Notes: a model not told the origin generated them from the sequence alone. Counted from the stretch's first letter, positions 1-8,125 are shown. The stretch is DNA of 40,234 bases from VFKE01 sp043758025 (GCA_043758025.1 JAYVOH010000030.1:1-40234), one strand, 5' to 3'. Program-made: numbers and translations.

Positions 1-61
1 GAAGCAAAGGTGTGTCGTGGTCGATGTTGACGAATCGTGCTGCCATTGCTTCCGGTAGCAT
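1..61 (-). CDS. Transposase, N-terminal fragment (IS1182-like), cut by window edge
   Basis: Read on the minus strand, about 20 codons are open to the window edge. They encode an amino end containing AARFVNIDHDTPLL. This resembles the usual start of IS1182-group transposases, where a RFV-x-ID-x-DTP-LL segment precedes the catalytic domain. The family match is from memory of that signature. Two starts are possible: ATG at 61, which shares a base with the TGA of the upstream ORF, or ATG at 46, which fits the family's usual length better. The catalytic domain lies outside the window, so activity cannot be judged. It marks the left end of the region as a probable insertion-sequence boundary. Confidence 0.55.
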   Translation of the reverse strand, partial: MLPEAMAARFVNIDHDTPLL

Positions 62-369
62 CAACGCCGTGCTTTGGCAAAGTCCGACAGGCTGCTAGCA
101 AACCCGCGCCACCCAACAACAGTGACCGATAAAGATTCTCGTTGTTTTTCGATTCCTTTTGGTAAGCCGCCATGATTGGTCATCAAGACCGCTTGCACTG
201 CATCCTTTTGTTCTTGAGAGAATTGTTTGTCCGATTTTAATTCATCTCCGTAACGTTCAAATAGCGTTGTCGCATCCAAGCGGGAAATCTCTGCAGCGCT
301 CATCTCAGCGAGAGTTGATGGGTGTGTCGCTTCCGCGAACACCTTGACAAATCCAAGGGACGAAAACAT
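61..369 (-). CDS. Hypothetical small secreted protein, possibly truncated by the adjacent IS
   Basis: A 102-residue ORF that I do not recognise. It starts with a short hydrophobic stretch (MFSSLGFVKVFA) followed by a polar, acidic and charged body, as in a small exported protein. Reading on upstream in the same frame gives a longer and more convincing signal peptide. A TTG at 450, overlapping the TGA of the upstream dehydrogenase fusion, could therefore be the real start (129 residues). If ATG 369 is used, a TTGACA/GATAAT promoter and a perfect palindrome lie just before it. The last 10 or so residues may be encoded inside the neighbouring insertion sequence, because a candidate IS end lies at 76-93. 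The host gene may then be disrupted. No family can be assigned. Confidence 0.4.
   Translation of the reverse strand: MFSSLGFVKVFAEATHPSTLAEMSAAEISRLDATTLFERYGDELKSDKQFSQEQKDAVQAVLMTNHGGLPKGIEKQRESLSVTVVGWRGFASSLSDFAKARR
76..93. repeat. Candidate terminal repeat of the left-edge insertion sequence
   Basis: Read on the minus strand this is AGCCTGTCGGACTTTGCC, located 15-30 bases before the transposase start. That is a plausible place for an IS left end. The other end is outside the window, so the inverted match and any target duplication cannot be checked. The call rests on position and on a general resemblance to IS ends, and is weak. Confidence 0.2.
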
Positions 370-372
370 GAA

Positions 373-391
373 AGCTGTAAAAATTACAGCT
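373..391. promoter_or_regulatory. Perfect 8-bp palindrome before a small ORF
   Basis: AGCTGTAA, a 3-base spacer and TTACAGCT form a perfect inverted repeat. It ends three bases before the ATG at 369 on the minus strand. In mRNA it would be a stem directly covering the ribosome entry region. In DNA it is operator-sized. If the longer TTG start is used, it lies inside signal-peptide codons instead. The function is inferred only from its position. Confidence 0.3.
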
Positions 392-423
392 CTAAGATGG
401 TAAAAGAAATTTATGAGGTGGTC

Positions 424-450
424 ATTATCATGAACCCAATAAAGTGTCAA
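424..450 (-). promoter_or_regulatory. Possible sigma70-type promoter for the small secreted ORF
   Basis: On the minus strand a consensus TTGACA (445-450) is followed after 15 bases by GATAAT (424-429). The spacing is shorter than the preferred 17, so this is tentative. It sits at the stop codon of the dehydrogenase fusion and could give the small ORF its own transcript. Confidence 0.25.
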
Positions 451-2615
451 TTTTCGATCGTTACGGTGCACCCCTCGCGAATCGAGTCCAGCGCTGCAAA
501 TGTCAGCAGCATGCTCTGGCGCGACTGCGCGTAGGATAGCGGGTGCGGCGTGGTGCCTTGGAGAAACGCCAGCCATGCGGCCATCTCTTCCGCGTGGCCT
601 TTGCTCGCGAATTTCATCGCGGAAGTTTTGCGATGCTGATACAAAGTGAGCCGCTGGAAGTTTTCGCACTCGGCCACAAATCCGTTCGCGAACACGCGAA
701 ACGTTTCCTTCGGGAAAGCAAAGTCGCCCTCAGCAGAGTAAATGAGCTGGAATGACGAACCGTCGCTGAACCCGACCTGAGCGGTGATGGAGTCAGGGAA
801 CGCATCACGACCTCGCACCTCGCCGATGGTTTGCGCGGTGATGCGCACCGGAGTTGCATCAAGCACGTAGCACGCGAAGTCAAAGAAGTGGCACGCCTCG
901 CCGAGCACGCGCCCACCGCTCTCTTCGAGGTTCGCATACCAATGATCCGGCGCAAGCGGGCCGGCGAATACGTGATATGCCAACGCTTTGGGACCGGTAA
1001 TCGCGGCCAGCGATCTCTTCAGCGCGATGGTCGCAGGAGCAAACCGACGATTGAATCCGACCATGATACTCCCCTGTGTCGAAGACATTGCTGTGTCAAT
1101 GTTTGCAAGTTCATCGCGTGTGAGGCAGAGCGGTTTCTCGACGAAGATTTGCTTGTTTGATTCCAATCCGGCAAGAACAAGCGGGGCGTGGAGATGATGC
1201 CGCGTGCCGACCATCATCGCGCCGCCCTTGCTCGCAAAGACTTTTGATGAATCCGTCCCGGCACTCGCGAAGCCGAATTTCTCCTTCACATGCGCCGCGC
1301 TAAGTCCGGTTGCATTCACGATCGTGCCCAACGGGATCTTCCCATTCACATGGGGCAGCAACATTGTGCGCACAAAGTTTCCTGCGCCGATAACGTCCAG
1401 AAATTCGGATTTCGGATTTCGGATTTCAGATTGAATTGCTGCTGTAAATGGCTTCGCCTTTTCCGAATCCGCAATTTGCAATCCACAATCCGCAATGCGT
1501 TCGTATTCCAGCACCACCCCGATATCCGCATTCCCATCGCGCATCAGTTCATCATAAACCAACACGGCATCCGAAAACTTCGCCCGTCGCGTGGTCACGG
1601 GAGCGAGGTTCAGTTGTCCGTTGCGCATAAGTTCGAGGCACGCCTCGAAGTTCCGGTTCTCAGTCCAGCGCACGTGGCCGATGGGATAATCGCGACCGCC
1701 CCACTCATACTGCGGATCGTAGCGGCCTGGGCCGTAGCTGCGCGAGTAACGCACCTGAATGTCCTTCATGTAAGCCGTCTTCCACGACAGTTCCGCATCA
1801 TAAATACCCACGATCACCATCACGCCGCGATCACGCAGACTAGCAATCGCCGAGTCCGCCGCCTCGCGACCTTTACCTCCAATGCAAAGCAATACCGCAT
1901 CCACGCCGTAGCCATTTGTCCATTCGCTCACTTCGTCTTCGAGTTTGGATTGTGATGGATTCACCACACGCTCCGCGCCCATCGCTTTTGCAGCGTCGAG
2001 TCGTGCTGAGACAAAATCCGTCGCCATCACGCGCGCACCGGCGGCTTTGAGCAGACTCGTTGCCAGCAAACCCACGAGACCTTGTCCTATCACCAGAACC
2101 TTTTCGCCCAGACGCGCACCGCTTTGTCGCACCGCCTCCAGCGAGACCGAAGCCAGCGTGGTGTAAGCAGCCTGCCAGTCCTCCACACCATCCGGAATTG
2201 GAGTCGCGAGCAAGTCCGGCACCGCGATCATCTCCGCATGGAAAGCGCACTCCGCGCCCCCGCAGGCCACGCGATCACCGACGCTGAACCGCGTGTTAAA
2301 TTCATCTACCGCCACCACCACGCCTGATGCCGAATATCCCAGTGGTGTTGGCGACTCCAGTCGATTGCGCACCTTCTCCATCGCGGCCTTCCAACCGAGC
2401 GTCTTGGCAGTCTCGATCACCTTGCGCACCTGATCGGGCCTCGCCTTCGCCTTTTGCAGTAGAGACATTCGTGCTTGCTCCACCTTCATCTTTTCGGTGC
2501 CCGGCGAGATCACCGAGCACGTCGTCCGCACGAGGATGCCACCTTGCGGCGGTGCAGGCGCGGGGACCTCCTGCAGCTCAAGACGACCATCCTGATATTG
2601 TGCGAGTTGTTTCAT
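447..2615 (-). CDS. Bi-domain oxidoreductase: zinc-type alcohol dehydrogenase (MDR) fused to Gfo/Idh/MocA dehydrogenase
   Basis: A 722-residue fusion. Residues 1-370 form a medium-chain dehydrogenase with a GroES-like N-terminus and a nucleotide-binding loop VIGQGLVG near 175-182. From about residue 405 a Gfo/Idh/MocA domain begins with a second Rossmann motif (IGAGNF) and carries the family's EKPL motif. Such fusions occur in polysaccharide loci and probably oxidise or epimerise a nucleotide-sugar; the substrate is unknown. ATG 2615 is chosen because it overlaps the TGA of the wecG-like gene (ATGA) and gives the normal MDR start; an ATG 99 bases upstream would lie inside that gene. The linker at about 373-402 is encoded by a heptamer repeat insertion (1403-1499) with a low-complexity translation unlike either domain. 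The frame stays open through it, so the protein is probably made. Confidence 0.9.
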   Translation of the reverse strand: MKQLAQYQDGRLELQEVPAPAPPQGGILVRTTCSVISPGTEKMKVEQARMSLLQKAKARPDQVRKVIETAKTLGWKAAMEKVRNRLESPTPLGYSASGVVVAVDEFNTRFSVGDRVACGGAECAFHAEMIAVPDLLATPIPDGVEDWQAAYTTLASVSLEAVRQSGARLGEKVLVIGQGLVGLLATSLLKAAGARVMATDFVSARLDAAKAMGAERVVNPSQSKLEDEVSEWTNGYGVDAVLLCIGGKGREAADSAIASLRDRGVMVIVGIYDAELSWKTAYMKDIQVRYSRSYGPGRYDPQYEWGGRDYPIGHVRWTENRNFEACLELMRNGQLNLAPVTTRRAKFSDAVLVYDELMRDGNADIGVVLEYERIADCGLQIADSEKAKPFTAAIQSEIRNPKSEFLDVIGAGNFVRTMLLPHVNGKIPLGTIVNATGLSAAHVKEKFGFASAGTDSSKVFASKGGAMMVGTRHHLHAPLVLAGLESNKQIFVEKPLCLTRDELANIDTAMSSTQGSIMVGFNRRFAPATIALKRSLAAITGPKALAYHVFAGPLAPDHWYANLEESGGRVLGEACHFFDFACYVLDATPVRITAQTIGEVRGRDAFPDSITAQVGFSDGSSFQLIYSAEGDFAFPKETFRVFANGFVAECENFQRLTLYQHRKTSAMKFASKGHAEEMAAWLAFLQGTTPHPLSYAQSRQSMLLTFAALDSIREGCTVTIEN
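1403..1499. repeat. Heptamer-unit inverted repeat inserted in frame in a coding region
   Basis: The left arm has three perfect GGATTTC units (1407-1427) plus a degenerate one. The right arm has AATCCGC, AATTTGC, AATCCAC, AATCCGC and AATGCG in succession (1466-1499). The two arms are nearly complementary, differing systematically at one base per unit, and could fold as a hairpin with a loop of about 35 bases. The element lies between the two domains of the dehydrogenase fusion and is translated as residues such as IADCGLQIAD and SEIRNPKSE. I recall similar translated strings in planctomycete and verrucomicrobial proteins, but this was not checked. Confidence 0.8.
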
Positions 2616-3358
2616 CCGACAGACTCCTTGATGAATCTCCACACGAAAAGCGGGTTGTTTCGAAAATACCGCCCCGCCAGCCGCTTCGGTTCCTGAATTA
2701 CGCGGAACAACCATTCCAAACCCAGCCGCTGCATCCAGCGCGGTGCCTGTTTGACGCGACCCGCATGGAAATCAAATGCCGCGCCTACTCCGAACATCAG
2801 CGTCGTGCTGAGCCGGTCCAGATAGGCCGACATAAAACGCTCCTGCTTCGGCGTGCTCAGGCCCACCCAGATCACGTCCGGCTTTAATGTCTCCACCTGC
2901 GCAATGAGCCGCAAGTCCTCCTCCGCCGTGAGCGAGCTGAACGGCGGACAATACGTGCCCGCGATTTTCACGCCCGGCACTTTCTGCTCCAGAACCGTCT
3001 TCAACTGCTCCGCAACACCAGACGCACCACCATACAGAAAATGTGTCCACCCCGTCGCCACGCCACGCCGGAGCACCTCCAACATCAAGTCGGGACCATA
3101 GACGCGATCCATCTCCTTGAAACCCTTCATCCAACCGATCCACGAGAGAGGCATTCCGTCTGGCGTCACCAGGAATGCCTTCTGCAGAATCTCCCGAAAC
3201 TCAGGCTGCTCATACGCCTCAGTGAGTCCATGCACGCCCGTCACGCAGACGTATCCCTTTGCCTTCGCTTCAAGCGCCTGCTCCACCGCCGCACAACACG
3301 TCTCCATGTTCATGGCGTTGACCGGGGAGCCGAGGATGTTGAACTTCGCGATCATCAT
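2612..3358 (-). CDS. WecG/TagA/CpsF family glycosyltransferase
   Basis: About 248 residues, the usual length for GT26 (WecG/TagA/CpsF) enzymes. These transfer an acidic or N-acetylated amino sugar from a UDP-sugar to a lipid-linked intermediate at the inner face of the cytoplasmic membrane. Family features seen are TPDGMPLSW near the N-terminus, YGPDLM, the FLYGG loop, VGLSTPKQE and GVGAAFDFHAG, followed by a basic and aromatic C-terminus with EWLFRVIQEPKRL typical of the membrane-associating tail. Start 3358 is preferred: its ATG overlaps the TGA of the upstream CapK-like gene, and a GGAG lies about 7 bases ahead. It is translationally linked to genes on both sides. The donor sugar is not known. 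Confidence 0.92.
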   Translation of the reverse strand: MMIAKFNILGSPVNAMNMETCCAAVEQALEAKAKGYVCVTGVHGLTEAYEQPEFREILQKAFLVTPDGMPLSWIGWMKGFKEMDRVYGPDLMLEVLRRGVATGWTHFLYGGASGVAEQLKTVLEQKVPGVKIAGTYCPPFSSLTAEEDLRLIAQVETLKPDVIWVGLSTPKQERFMSAYLDRLSTTLMFGVGAAFDFHAGRVKQAPRWMQRLGLEWLFRVIQEPKRLAGRYFRNNPLFVWRFIKESVG

Positions 3359-4743
3359 TTCACTCCGGTGACCAGCCACCGATGCTTTCCCGCGCTGGTC
3401 TTCTCCACTTGCTTCACCTCGCGCAGCGTGAGCGTGAAATCATCGCCGAGCTTCTTCAACAGACCAGCGCGTATCGCATCCAAGCGTGAGCATTGCCACA
3501 GCGGTCCGGGTTGATAGCGAAACTCCACCTCACCTTCGCCCGCTTGATAAAACTGCACAGCCAGTAGTCCGTCAAAGGTGCGATCGTGCATATTAATCGC
3601 GGTAAGCGAGATGCGGCGTCCGGTGGCGCTGACGAGAAATTCGTAGTCGCGACCAATAACTTCTTCGACTGCGGGCCACGGCGCAGCTTGACTGTCCAGC
3701 GTCGAGCTACACTTCACGTAATCACCCGTGCGGTAGCGGATGAGCGGCATGACGTGATTGTGAAACGAGGTGCCGATGACTTCGCGATGTCCTTCCGCAT
3801 CCGGTTCGCTGAATTCGACGAATCCATACGTGGGCCAGAAGTAGAGATGATTCGACGTGCGACCCTGACCCGCGAGCACCACTCGCTCGCTCTGGCCATA
3901 CCAGTGAAACACGGGAGCGGCGAAAGTTTGTTCAAGGTAGTTCTGCGACTCGCGCGTGAGCTTTTCCGATCCGCAGAGCACCGATGTTAGATCGAACTCA
4001 AGTTTCAATCCCGTCTGTTCCAATGCTCGCGCAAGCATCAATGCGGCACTAGGATACAAATGCAGATGCAGGGGACGAAACTGGTTGAGCGCAGCCACAT
4101 ACTCCGGCAACCGTTCCAATGTGAAATGATATGACGAAAGGATGAGCCAGTTCCGAGTCGCATCGAAGTATCTGATGTCGCCACATGCCCTGCTCGAAGT
4201 GACACCGCCACGAATCACCGCCACGCGATCTCCTGCGCGATAACCACGGCGCGACCACTGTGCTTCGAGATAAGCCTGTTCCTTCGGACGACTCACGCCC
4301 TTGTGCAGATAGAATCCGACTGGCACGCCGCTAGAACCGCCTGTTGTCATATAAAGCCGTTGCCTGGCATCAAGCTCAGGATTGACAATCCGCTCTCTAT
4401 TCAAGATCAAGTCCCGCTTCGCAAGCAATGGATAATCGGCCATCTGCTCCAATGATTCGAACTTTGCCGGATCAACTTCACTGGCTGCGAACCGCTCCCT
4501 GTAAAACGGAGCTTTCGCCGCCGCGATCAGTGACTCGCGCAGCGCATTGATTTGATATCGCGAAATTGTCTCCGCATCCCATGATTCCACGTCGCGTGCT
4601 TCACGCTGAAACCGCGCATACTGCTCTCCGTGGCGCAGCGAACTCGGCATCAAACGAAACGCGTGGCCCGCCAATGACTTCACCGACTGTGGTGCTGCCT
4701 CGTAGAGCTTGAGCAGCGGATAGAGAGTGTCCTCAAGAGACAT
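3355..4743 (-). CDS. CapK/PaaK-like adenylate-forming enzyme of the polysaccharide locus
   Basis: 462 residues related to phenylacetate-CoA ligases and CapK. The AMP-binding P-loop TTGGSSGVP is at about 133-141, a GSEKLT segment lies mid-protein, and the YRTGD motif binding the ribose of AMP is near residue 335. CapK-type proteins in capsule clusters probably activate a carboxylic acid as an acyl-adenylate for attachment to a sugar or lipid, but their substrates are mostly unproven. The gene overlaps the stop of the upstream FkbM gene by 11 bases and the start of wecG by 4 bases, so it is cotranscribed. The length is close to the family norm and the motifs are intact. Confidence 0.85.
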   Translation of the reverse strand: MSLEDTLYPLLKLYEAAPQSVKSLAGHAFRLMPSSLRHGEQYARFQREARDVESWDAETISRYQINALRESLIAAAKAPFYRERFAASEVDPAKFESLEQMADYPLLAKRDLILNRERIVNPELDARQRLYMTTGGSSGVPVGFYLHKGVSRPKEQAYLEAQWSRRGYRAGDRVAVIRGGVTSSRACGDIRYFDATRNWLILSSYHFTLERLPEYVAALNQFRPLHLHLYPSAALMLARALEQTGLKLEFDLTSVLCGSEKLTRESQNYLEQTFAAPVFHWYGQSERVVLAGQGRTSNHLYFWPTYGFVEFSEPDAEGHREVIGTSFHNHVMPLIRYRTGDYVKCSSTLDSQAAPWPAVEEVIGRDYEFLVSATGRRISLTAINMHDRTFDGLLAVQFYQAGEGEVEFRYQPGPLWQCSRLDAIRAGLLKKLGDDFTLTLREVKQVEKTSAGKHRWLVTGVK

Positions 4744-5611
4744 TCCGGCTTGTTATACGCGATTGATGTTTCATGTAGAGATTGCCATCGGGCTCAGCGA
4801 CCTCGTGATAACCGGCATCCGTGAGCAGTTTCCGCAACTCAGCAAGACTTGACCCAAACTCCCGCAATTGATTGTCGTAGCCTTCGATGCAAAGCGCAGG
4901 CTGGTGTCTTTCCAAGATCGCCGCCATACCCTTCAACGCCAGCACCTCCGCGCCCTCAACATCCATCTTCACGCAAGCAATGCGGCAGCCGGGCGGGTTC
5001 TCCTTGATCCAATGATCCATCACCACGGCATTGACCCGGATCACGTCACCGCTGGTGCGGTCGGTAGTGATGCGTGAATGGCCGGAATTCACCGGCTCTA
5101 CTGTAAACGAGAGCGTTCCGGCTTGATTTGACACGGCGCTGCGCACGACCTTCATGCGATCCTCAAATGCATTTCTCTCCACAGAGGCTCTGAGACAATG
5201 TTCAATCGGCGGATTTGGTTCGAAGGATATGACGCGCGAGTTGGGAAATCTGTCGGCCACGAGCAATCCAAAGTATCCAACGTTCGCTCCAATATCGAGG
5301 AATGCTTCACCGTCATTCATGTTATCGAGAATATACTTACCGGTCTTAGGCTCGAGATTACCGAACAAGCGCAACATGAATGAGGTGTAGTCAAGCTCAC
5401 GGTTGGCTTGCATCCTAAACCCTTCACGGGTTTGCATCCATTCGGACTGGCCTTGAAGAAATTTTTTGATGCGCGGACTTGAAATCGATATGCGCATAAA
5501 GCGGTCTCGTCCTCGAATGAACGGCCAGTTCCGACAAAAAGCGACCCATGCGCGGAACAGGACGTCACTTCGGGCGGATGACTTGGGTGATGGATGATCA
5601 CTGCTTACCAT
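4733..5611 (-). CDS. FkbM family SAM-dependent methyltransferase (first of three)
   Basis: 292 residues with the FkbM (Methyltransf_21) pattern. The SAM loop FLDIGANVGYFGLLVAD lies near residue 100, an acidic ISFEPNP follows, and VKMDVEGAEVLALKGM is about 80 residues later. These enzymes mostly O-methylate sugars or polyketides; here the glycan is the likely substrate. ATG 5611 is used; a TTG one codon upstream is the alternative. The N-terminal 80 residues are not part of the catalytic fold and carry many basic residues. The gene lies 21 bases after the DUF362 gene and overlaps the CapK-like gene by 11 bases. Confidence 0.88.
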   Translation of the reverse strand: MVSSDHPSPKSSARSDVLFRAWVAFCRNWPFIRGRDRFMRISISSPRIKKFLQGQSEWMQTREGFRMQANRELDYTSFMLRLFGNLEPKTGKYILDNMNDGEAFLDIGANVGYFGLLVADRFPNSRVISFEPNPPIEHCLRASVERNAFEDRMKVVRSAVSNQAGTLSFTVEPVNSGHSRITTDRTSGDVIRVNAVVMDHWIKENPPGCRIACVKMDVEGAEVLALKGMAAILERHQPALCIEGYDNQLREFGSSLAELRKLLTDAGYHEVAEPDGNLYMKHQSRITSRNVS

Positions 5612-5632
5612 CAATTAAATGACTTTAATGGG

Positions 5633-6991
5633 TTAAAGCTCAATGGCATTTTTCCACCCGAAGTGCGGCCTGAATACGAAGCTGTCTTCCTTGCGATATT
5701 CGCGCAATGGCTTCGCTTTGTTCGCTTCATTCGACACCACGCAGATTTCATCATGCTTAAACGCCGCTATTTCCTTGCGCGATACGTTGAATGCACCTGC
5801 TAGCATCTTCAGCTTGCGCCAGTCAAAGCCCATCAACGCGCAACAGACACTGTCCACTGCGAGCGGATTCGTGCCTGCCACAATTACACCACAGGGCTTC
5901 GCATCGGGTGACATCGGGCCATTGCCTTCACCTGCGACGATCGCATCCACGACGGCAAGATAACGCAAGGGCTTCGTGCGCGGTTCGCCTGCACTGTTGT
6001 AGTAAAAAAGGCATTTATTCAAATCAACGACCATGCGCCAGCAGGTATCATTGCCGTGCCAGTTACCGCTGCGCACAACCTTTTGCGTGTCGCCGAATAT
6101 TATGCGGCCAAGTTTCTTCAGGGGTATGAGGAGCTTGCTGAGCAGGTGATTTCCGAAGAGAACGCGCTTAATCTTGCCCATGAGGGAATGCTCCAGTTTG
6201 GCCTTCAGCGTCCCAGATGGGAACTGATCGCCGCCTTGATCAGGTGTGCCCTCAGTGTGGTGCGGCAGCCAGTTCTTGTTGGCGTTGATTCCGACCATGT
6301 TCTTCAGCGCGCAAGTGAGTCCGACTTTTTTATGGCACTTGAGCTTGGGGATGTTGATCAACACATCCGCATCCATCGGTGTGCGGCAGAGCATGTATTC
6401 GTGTTTCGTGTCGCGATGATGCTCGCGGGTCTCCTTCATGTTGTAGCTCGCACCGTAGATCTGCCCGATCCCGTGGAACCCGACGAACTCGCTGTCATCA
6501 TTCAACTTCACACACGTGGAGCCTCTCGGGTCGCCGGGCAATTCCGTCTTGCCCACCGTCACGCCATCGACCGTGCGCCATTCTTCAGGACGCAAATCGA
6601 GCATCTCAATTTTCAAACCCGGCCACTGCGCGCGGCAACGTGCGATCATTGCGTCCAGATCACAATACTTCCGCAACGCGGAGAACGATGAATCCGTCTG
6701 CGGCGCATCACACACGGTGATGCTGCCCTTCCCCTTCAACCTAGGCGCTACCCATGCGATCACGCCTTCGATCACGCTCGGATGCGTCACGACATGCTCC
6801 CATTGATCCGGTCCGGGATGACGCTCGTCATGCTCCTTTACCCAGTTAGGCTTCAACACGACTTTGTCGCCATGACGGATGAAGTCTTCATCGAGGCAGA
6901 GCAAATCGATGGAGCGGGCCACCATGGAAATCGTCATCGCCAGGTCGGCGTAGTTTTTAAAACCGGTGATGACGGAGACATTCACGGACAT
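5633..6991 (-). CDS. DUF362 domain protein
   Basis: 452 residues matching the DUF362 pattern: an N-terminal KVVLKPNWVKEH segment, a THPSVIEGVIAWV stretch, a central PKLKCHKKVGLTCALKNMVG block, and C-terminal GVIVAGTNPLAVDSVC. DUF362 proteins are poorly understood; some carry ferredoxin domains, but no CxxCxxC cluster is visible here. Known relatives often sit in polysaccharide or anaerobic-metabolism loci without an assigned reaction. The gene starts 10 bases inside the end of the upstream FkbM gene and precedes another FkbM gene, so it belongs to the same transcript. I do not assign a substrate. Confidence 0.82.
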   Translation of the reverse strand: MSVNVSVITGFKNYADLAMTISMVARSIDLLCLDEDFIRHGDKVVLKPNWVKEHDERHPGPDQWEHVVTHPSVIEGVIAWVAPRLKGKGSITVCDAPQTDSSFSALRKYCDLDAMIARCRAQWPGLKIEMLDLRPEEWRTVDGVTVGKTELPGDPRGSTCVKLNDDSEFVGFHGIGQIYGASYNMKETREHHRDTKHEYMLCRTPMDADVLINIPKLKCHKKVGLTCALKNMVGINANKNWLPHHTEGTPDQGGDQFPSGTLKAKLEHSLMGKIKRVLFGNHLLSKLLIPLKKLGRIIFGDTQKVVRSGNWHGNDTCWRMVVDLNKCLFYYNSAGEPRTKPLRYLAVVDAIVAGEGNGPMSPDAKPCGVIVAGTNPLAVDSVCCALMGFDWRKLKMLAGAFNVSRKEIAAFKHDEICVVSNEANKAKPLREYRKEDSFVFRPHFGWKNAIEL

Positions 6992-7959
6992 CCGATTTTG
7001 ACCGGGTTCATATTTTCAAAGCAAAAGCCCGCGTCACGCTGACTTCTGAAATACGTGTCTTCCTCGGGCACGAGAAATATCATCTTGTGATCTTGCTGCG
7101 GAAGCGAGGTCGCCGTGGTTTGCTCAAGCAATGTTCGGAACGCCAAACCACGCGGACGCCGAGTCATTGCGAAAATGTCGTAGCGGTGACGGCTGACGAA
7201 TGCACCCAATGCCGGGAATGAATTTGGACAGCCCGCGCCTGTTGCAAACTCGATCAAAAACACCGGACGGTCGCGCCCGACCATTTGTTCCGCTCCGTGC
7301 AAGCAGGATATTTCGTGACCCTCGATGTCCACTTTGACCGCCATGACCCTTTCATCCGGCGGGCGGGATTGTTTAAACGCATCCAGCGTGATCGTCTCAA
7401 CCTCGATGCTGCCAGCACCTGCGGCATCATTGGAGAGATGGCCTACCGTGGAGGCGCCGGAGACATTGAAGCGCGCCATGCCACAGCGATCCGATACAGC
7501 CTGGCGCACCAGGGTGAGATTGGAAATTCCCTGTGCCAGAAGATCGTCATGATTGCGCTCATCCGGCTCAAAAGCGAACACGTGATCCGAAACTGCGGCC
7601 AGGAGCGTCGAATAATAACCCATGTTCCCGCCAACATCGTAACAGCAGCCTTTGAAATCCAGTTGCCGCAAATACGCGATCAGCAATTGCTCGGAACCCC
7701 AATCAATGCGCCCGCGCGTGCAATAGATGTCGGCGGCAAAGGGACTGCGCCTCGAAAGCATGATGCGCTGGCCACTGGGCAGAACGTAGGGGATGCGCGC
7801 TGCACCACCGCGAGAACGAGCACGCCACGCCAGACGACGCAACGCATAGCGCAACGGTCCCACTTCTTTCGCCATCGCCCAGTTCACAGGCAAAACCTTC
7901 GTTCCATAAGTTTGATTCTTGAGATGACTGCTACTCAATGCCAGTGTTCTTGAAGACAT
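6982..7959 (-). CDS. FkbM family SAM-dependent methyltransferase (second of three)
   Basis: An FkbM domain with the SAM loop CYDVGGNMGYYSTLLAA, acidic FAFEPDERN and VKVDIEGHEISCLHG. The GGNMGYY form of motif I is a minor variation on GANxGYY. The start is uncertain. ATG 7977 and 7959 both overlap the end of the broken ORF at 7931-8125, while ATG 7875 gives a 297-residue protein beginning MAKEVGPLRYAL, which fits the family well. No start has a clear ribosome site. The gene overlaps the DUF362 gene by 10 bases. The likely role is methylation of a glycan residue or of a precursor made by this locus. Confidence 0.82.
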   Translation of the reverse strand: MSSRTLALSSSHLKNQTYGTKVLPVNWAMAKEVGPLRYALRRLAWRARSRGGAARIPYVLPSGQRIMLSRRSPFAADIYCTRGRIDWGSEQLLIAYLRQLDFKGCCYDVGGNMGYYSTLLAAVSDHVFAFEPDERNHDDLLAQGISNLTLVRQAVSDRCGMARFNVSGASTVGHLSNDAAGAGSIEVETITLDAFKQSRPPDERVMAVKVDIEGHEISCLHGAEQMVGRDRPVFLIEFATGAGCPNSFPALGAFVSRHRYDIFAMTRRPRGLAFRTLLEQTTATSLPQQDHKMIFLVPEEDTYFRSQRDAGFCFENMNPVKIGCP

Positions 7960-8125
7960 ACACGCTGCATTCGCCATTGGTTTTCTGCTCGCAAATCTGC
8001 CCTTGGAATCCCAGTCTGGAGAGGGCGGAAATCAACTCCTCCTTGCTGCGATCCGGATGCGGGGCCTCGAAGTATGTTGCCTGCTCTGCTCACGATTTCT
8101 GCCTAATGACTTCCGGGTCTTTCAT
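7931..8125 (-). pseudogene. Small ORF after larC with an in-frame TGA (nonsense or recoded)
   Basis: An ATG at 8125, inside the last codons of larC, opens a frame of 64 codons ending at TAG 7931-7933. Codon 12 is TGA (8090-8092). The translation begins MKDPEVIRQKS and, after the TGA, gives 52 protein-like residues including YFEAPHPDRSKEEL and a C-terminal VYVFKN, with a mixed helix and strand pattern. The downstream part has no ATG, so it is probably a decayed small gene or a gene with a point nonsense change. The tail could also be the carboxyl end of a lost methyltransferase. Recoding as selenocysteine is possible but I see no convincing SECIS hairpin. It separates larC from the second FkbM gene. 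Confidence 0.4.

Noticed and set aside
370..669. Long upstream part of the minus-strand frame ending at 61
   Set aside because: Beyond about 450 it overlaps the dehydrogenase fusion in another frame and is arginine- and histidine-rich. Only the part downstream of the fusion's stop is plausible.
8053..8092. Selenocysteine insertion at the TGA of the small ORF after larC
   Set aside because: I could not find a convincing bacterial SECIS stem-loop directly after the TGA, and the context does not resemble a known selenoprotein. A nonsense change is simpler.
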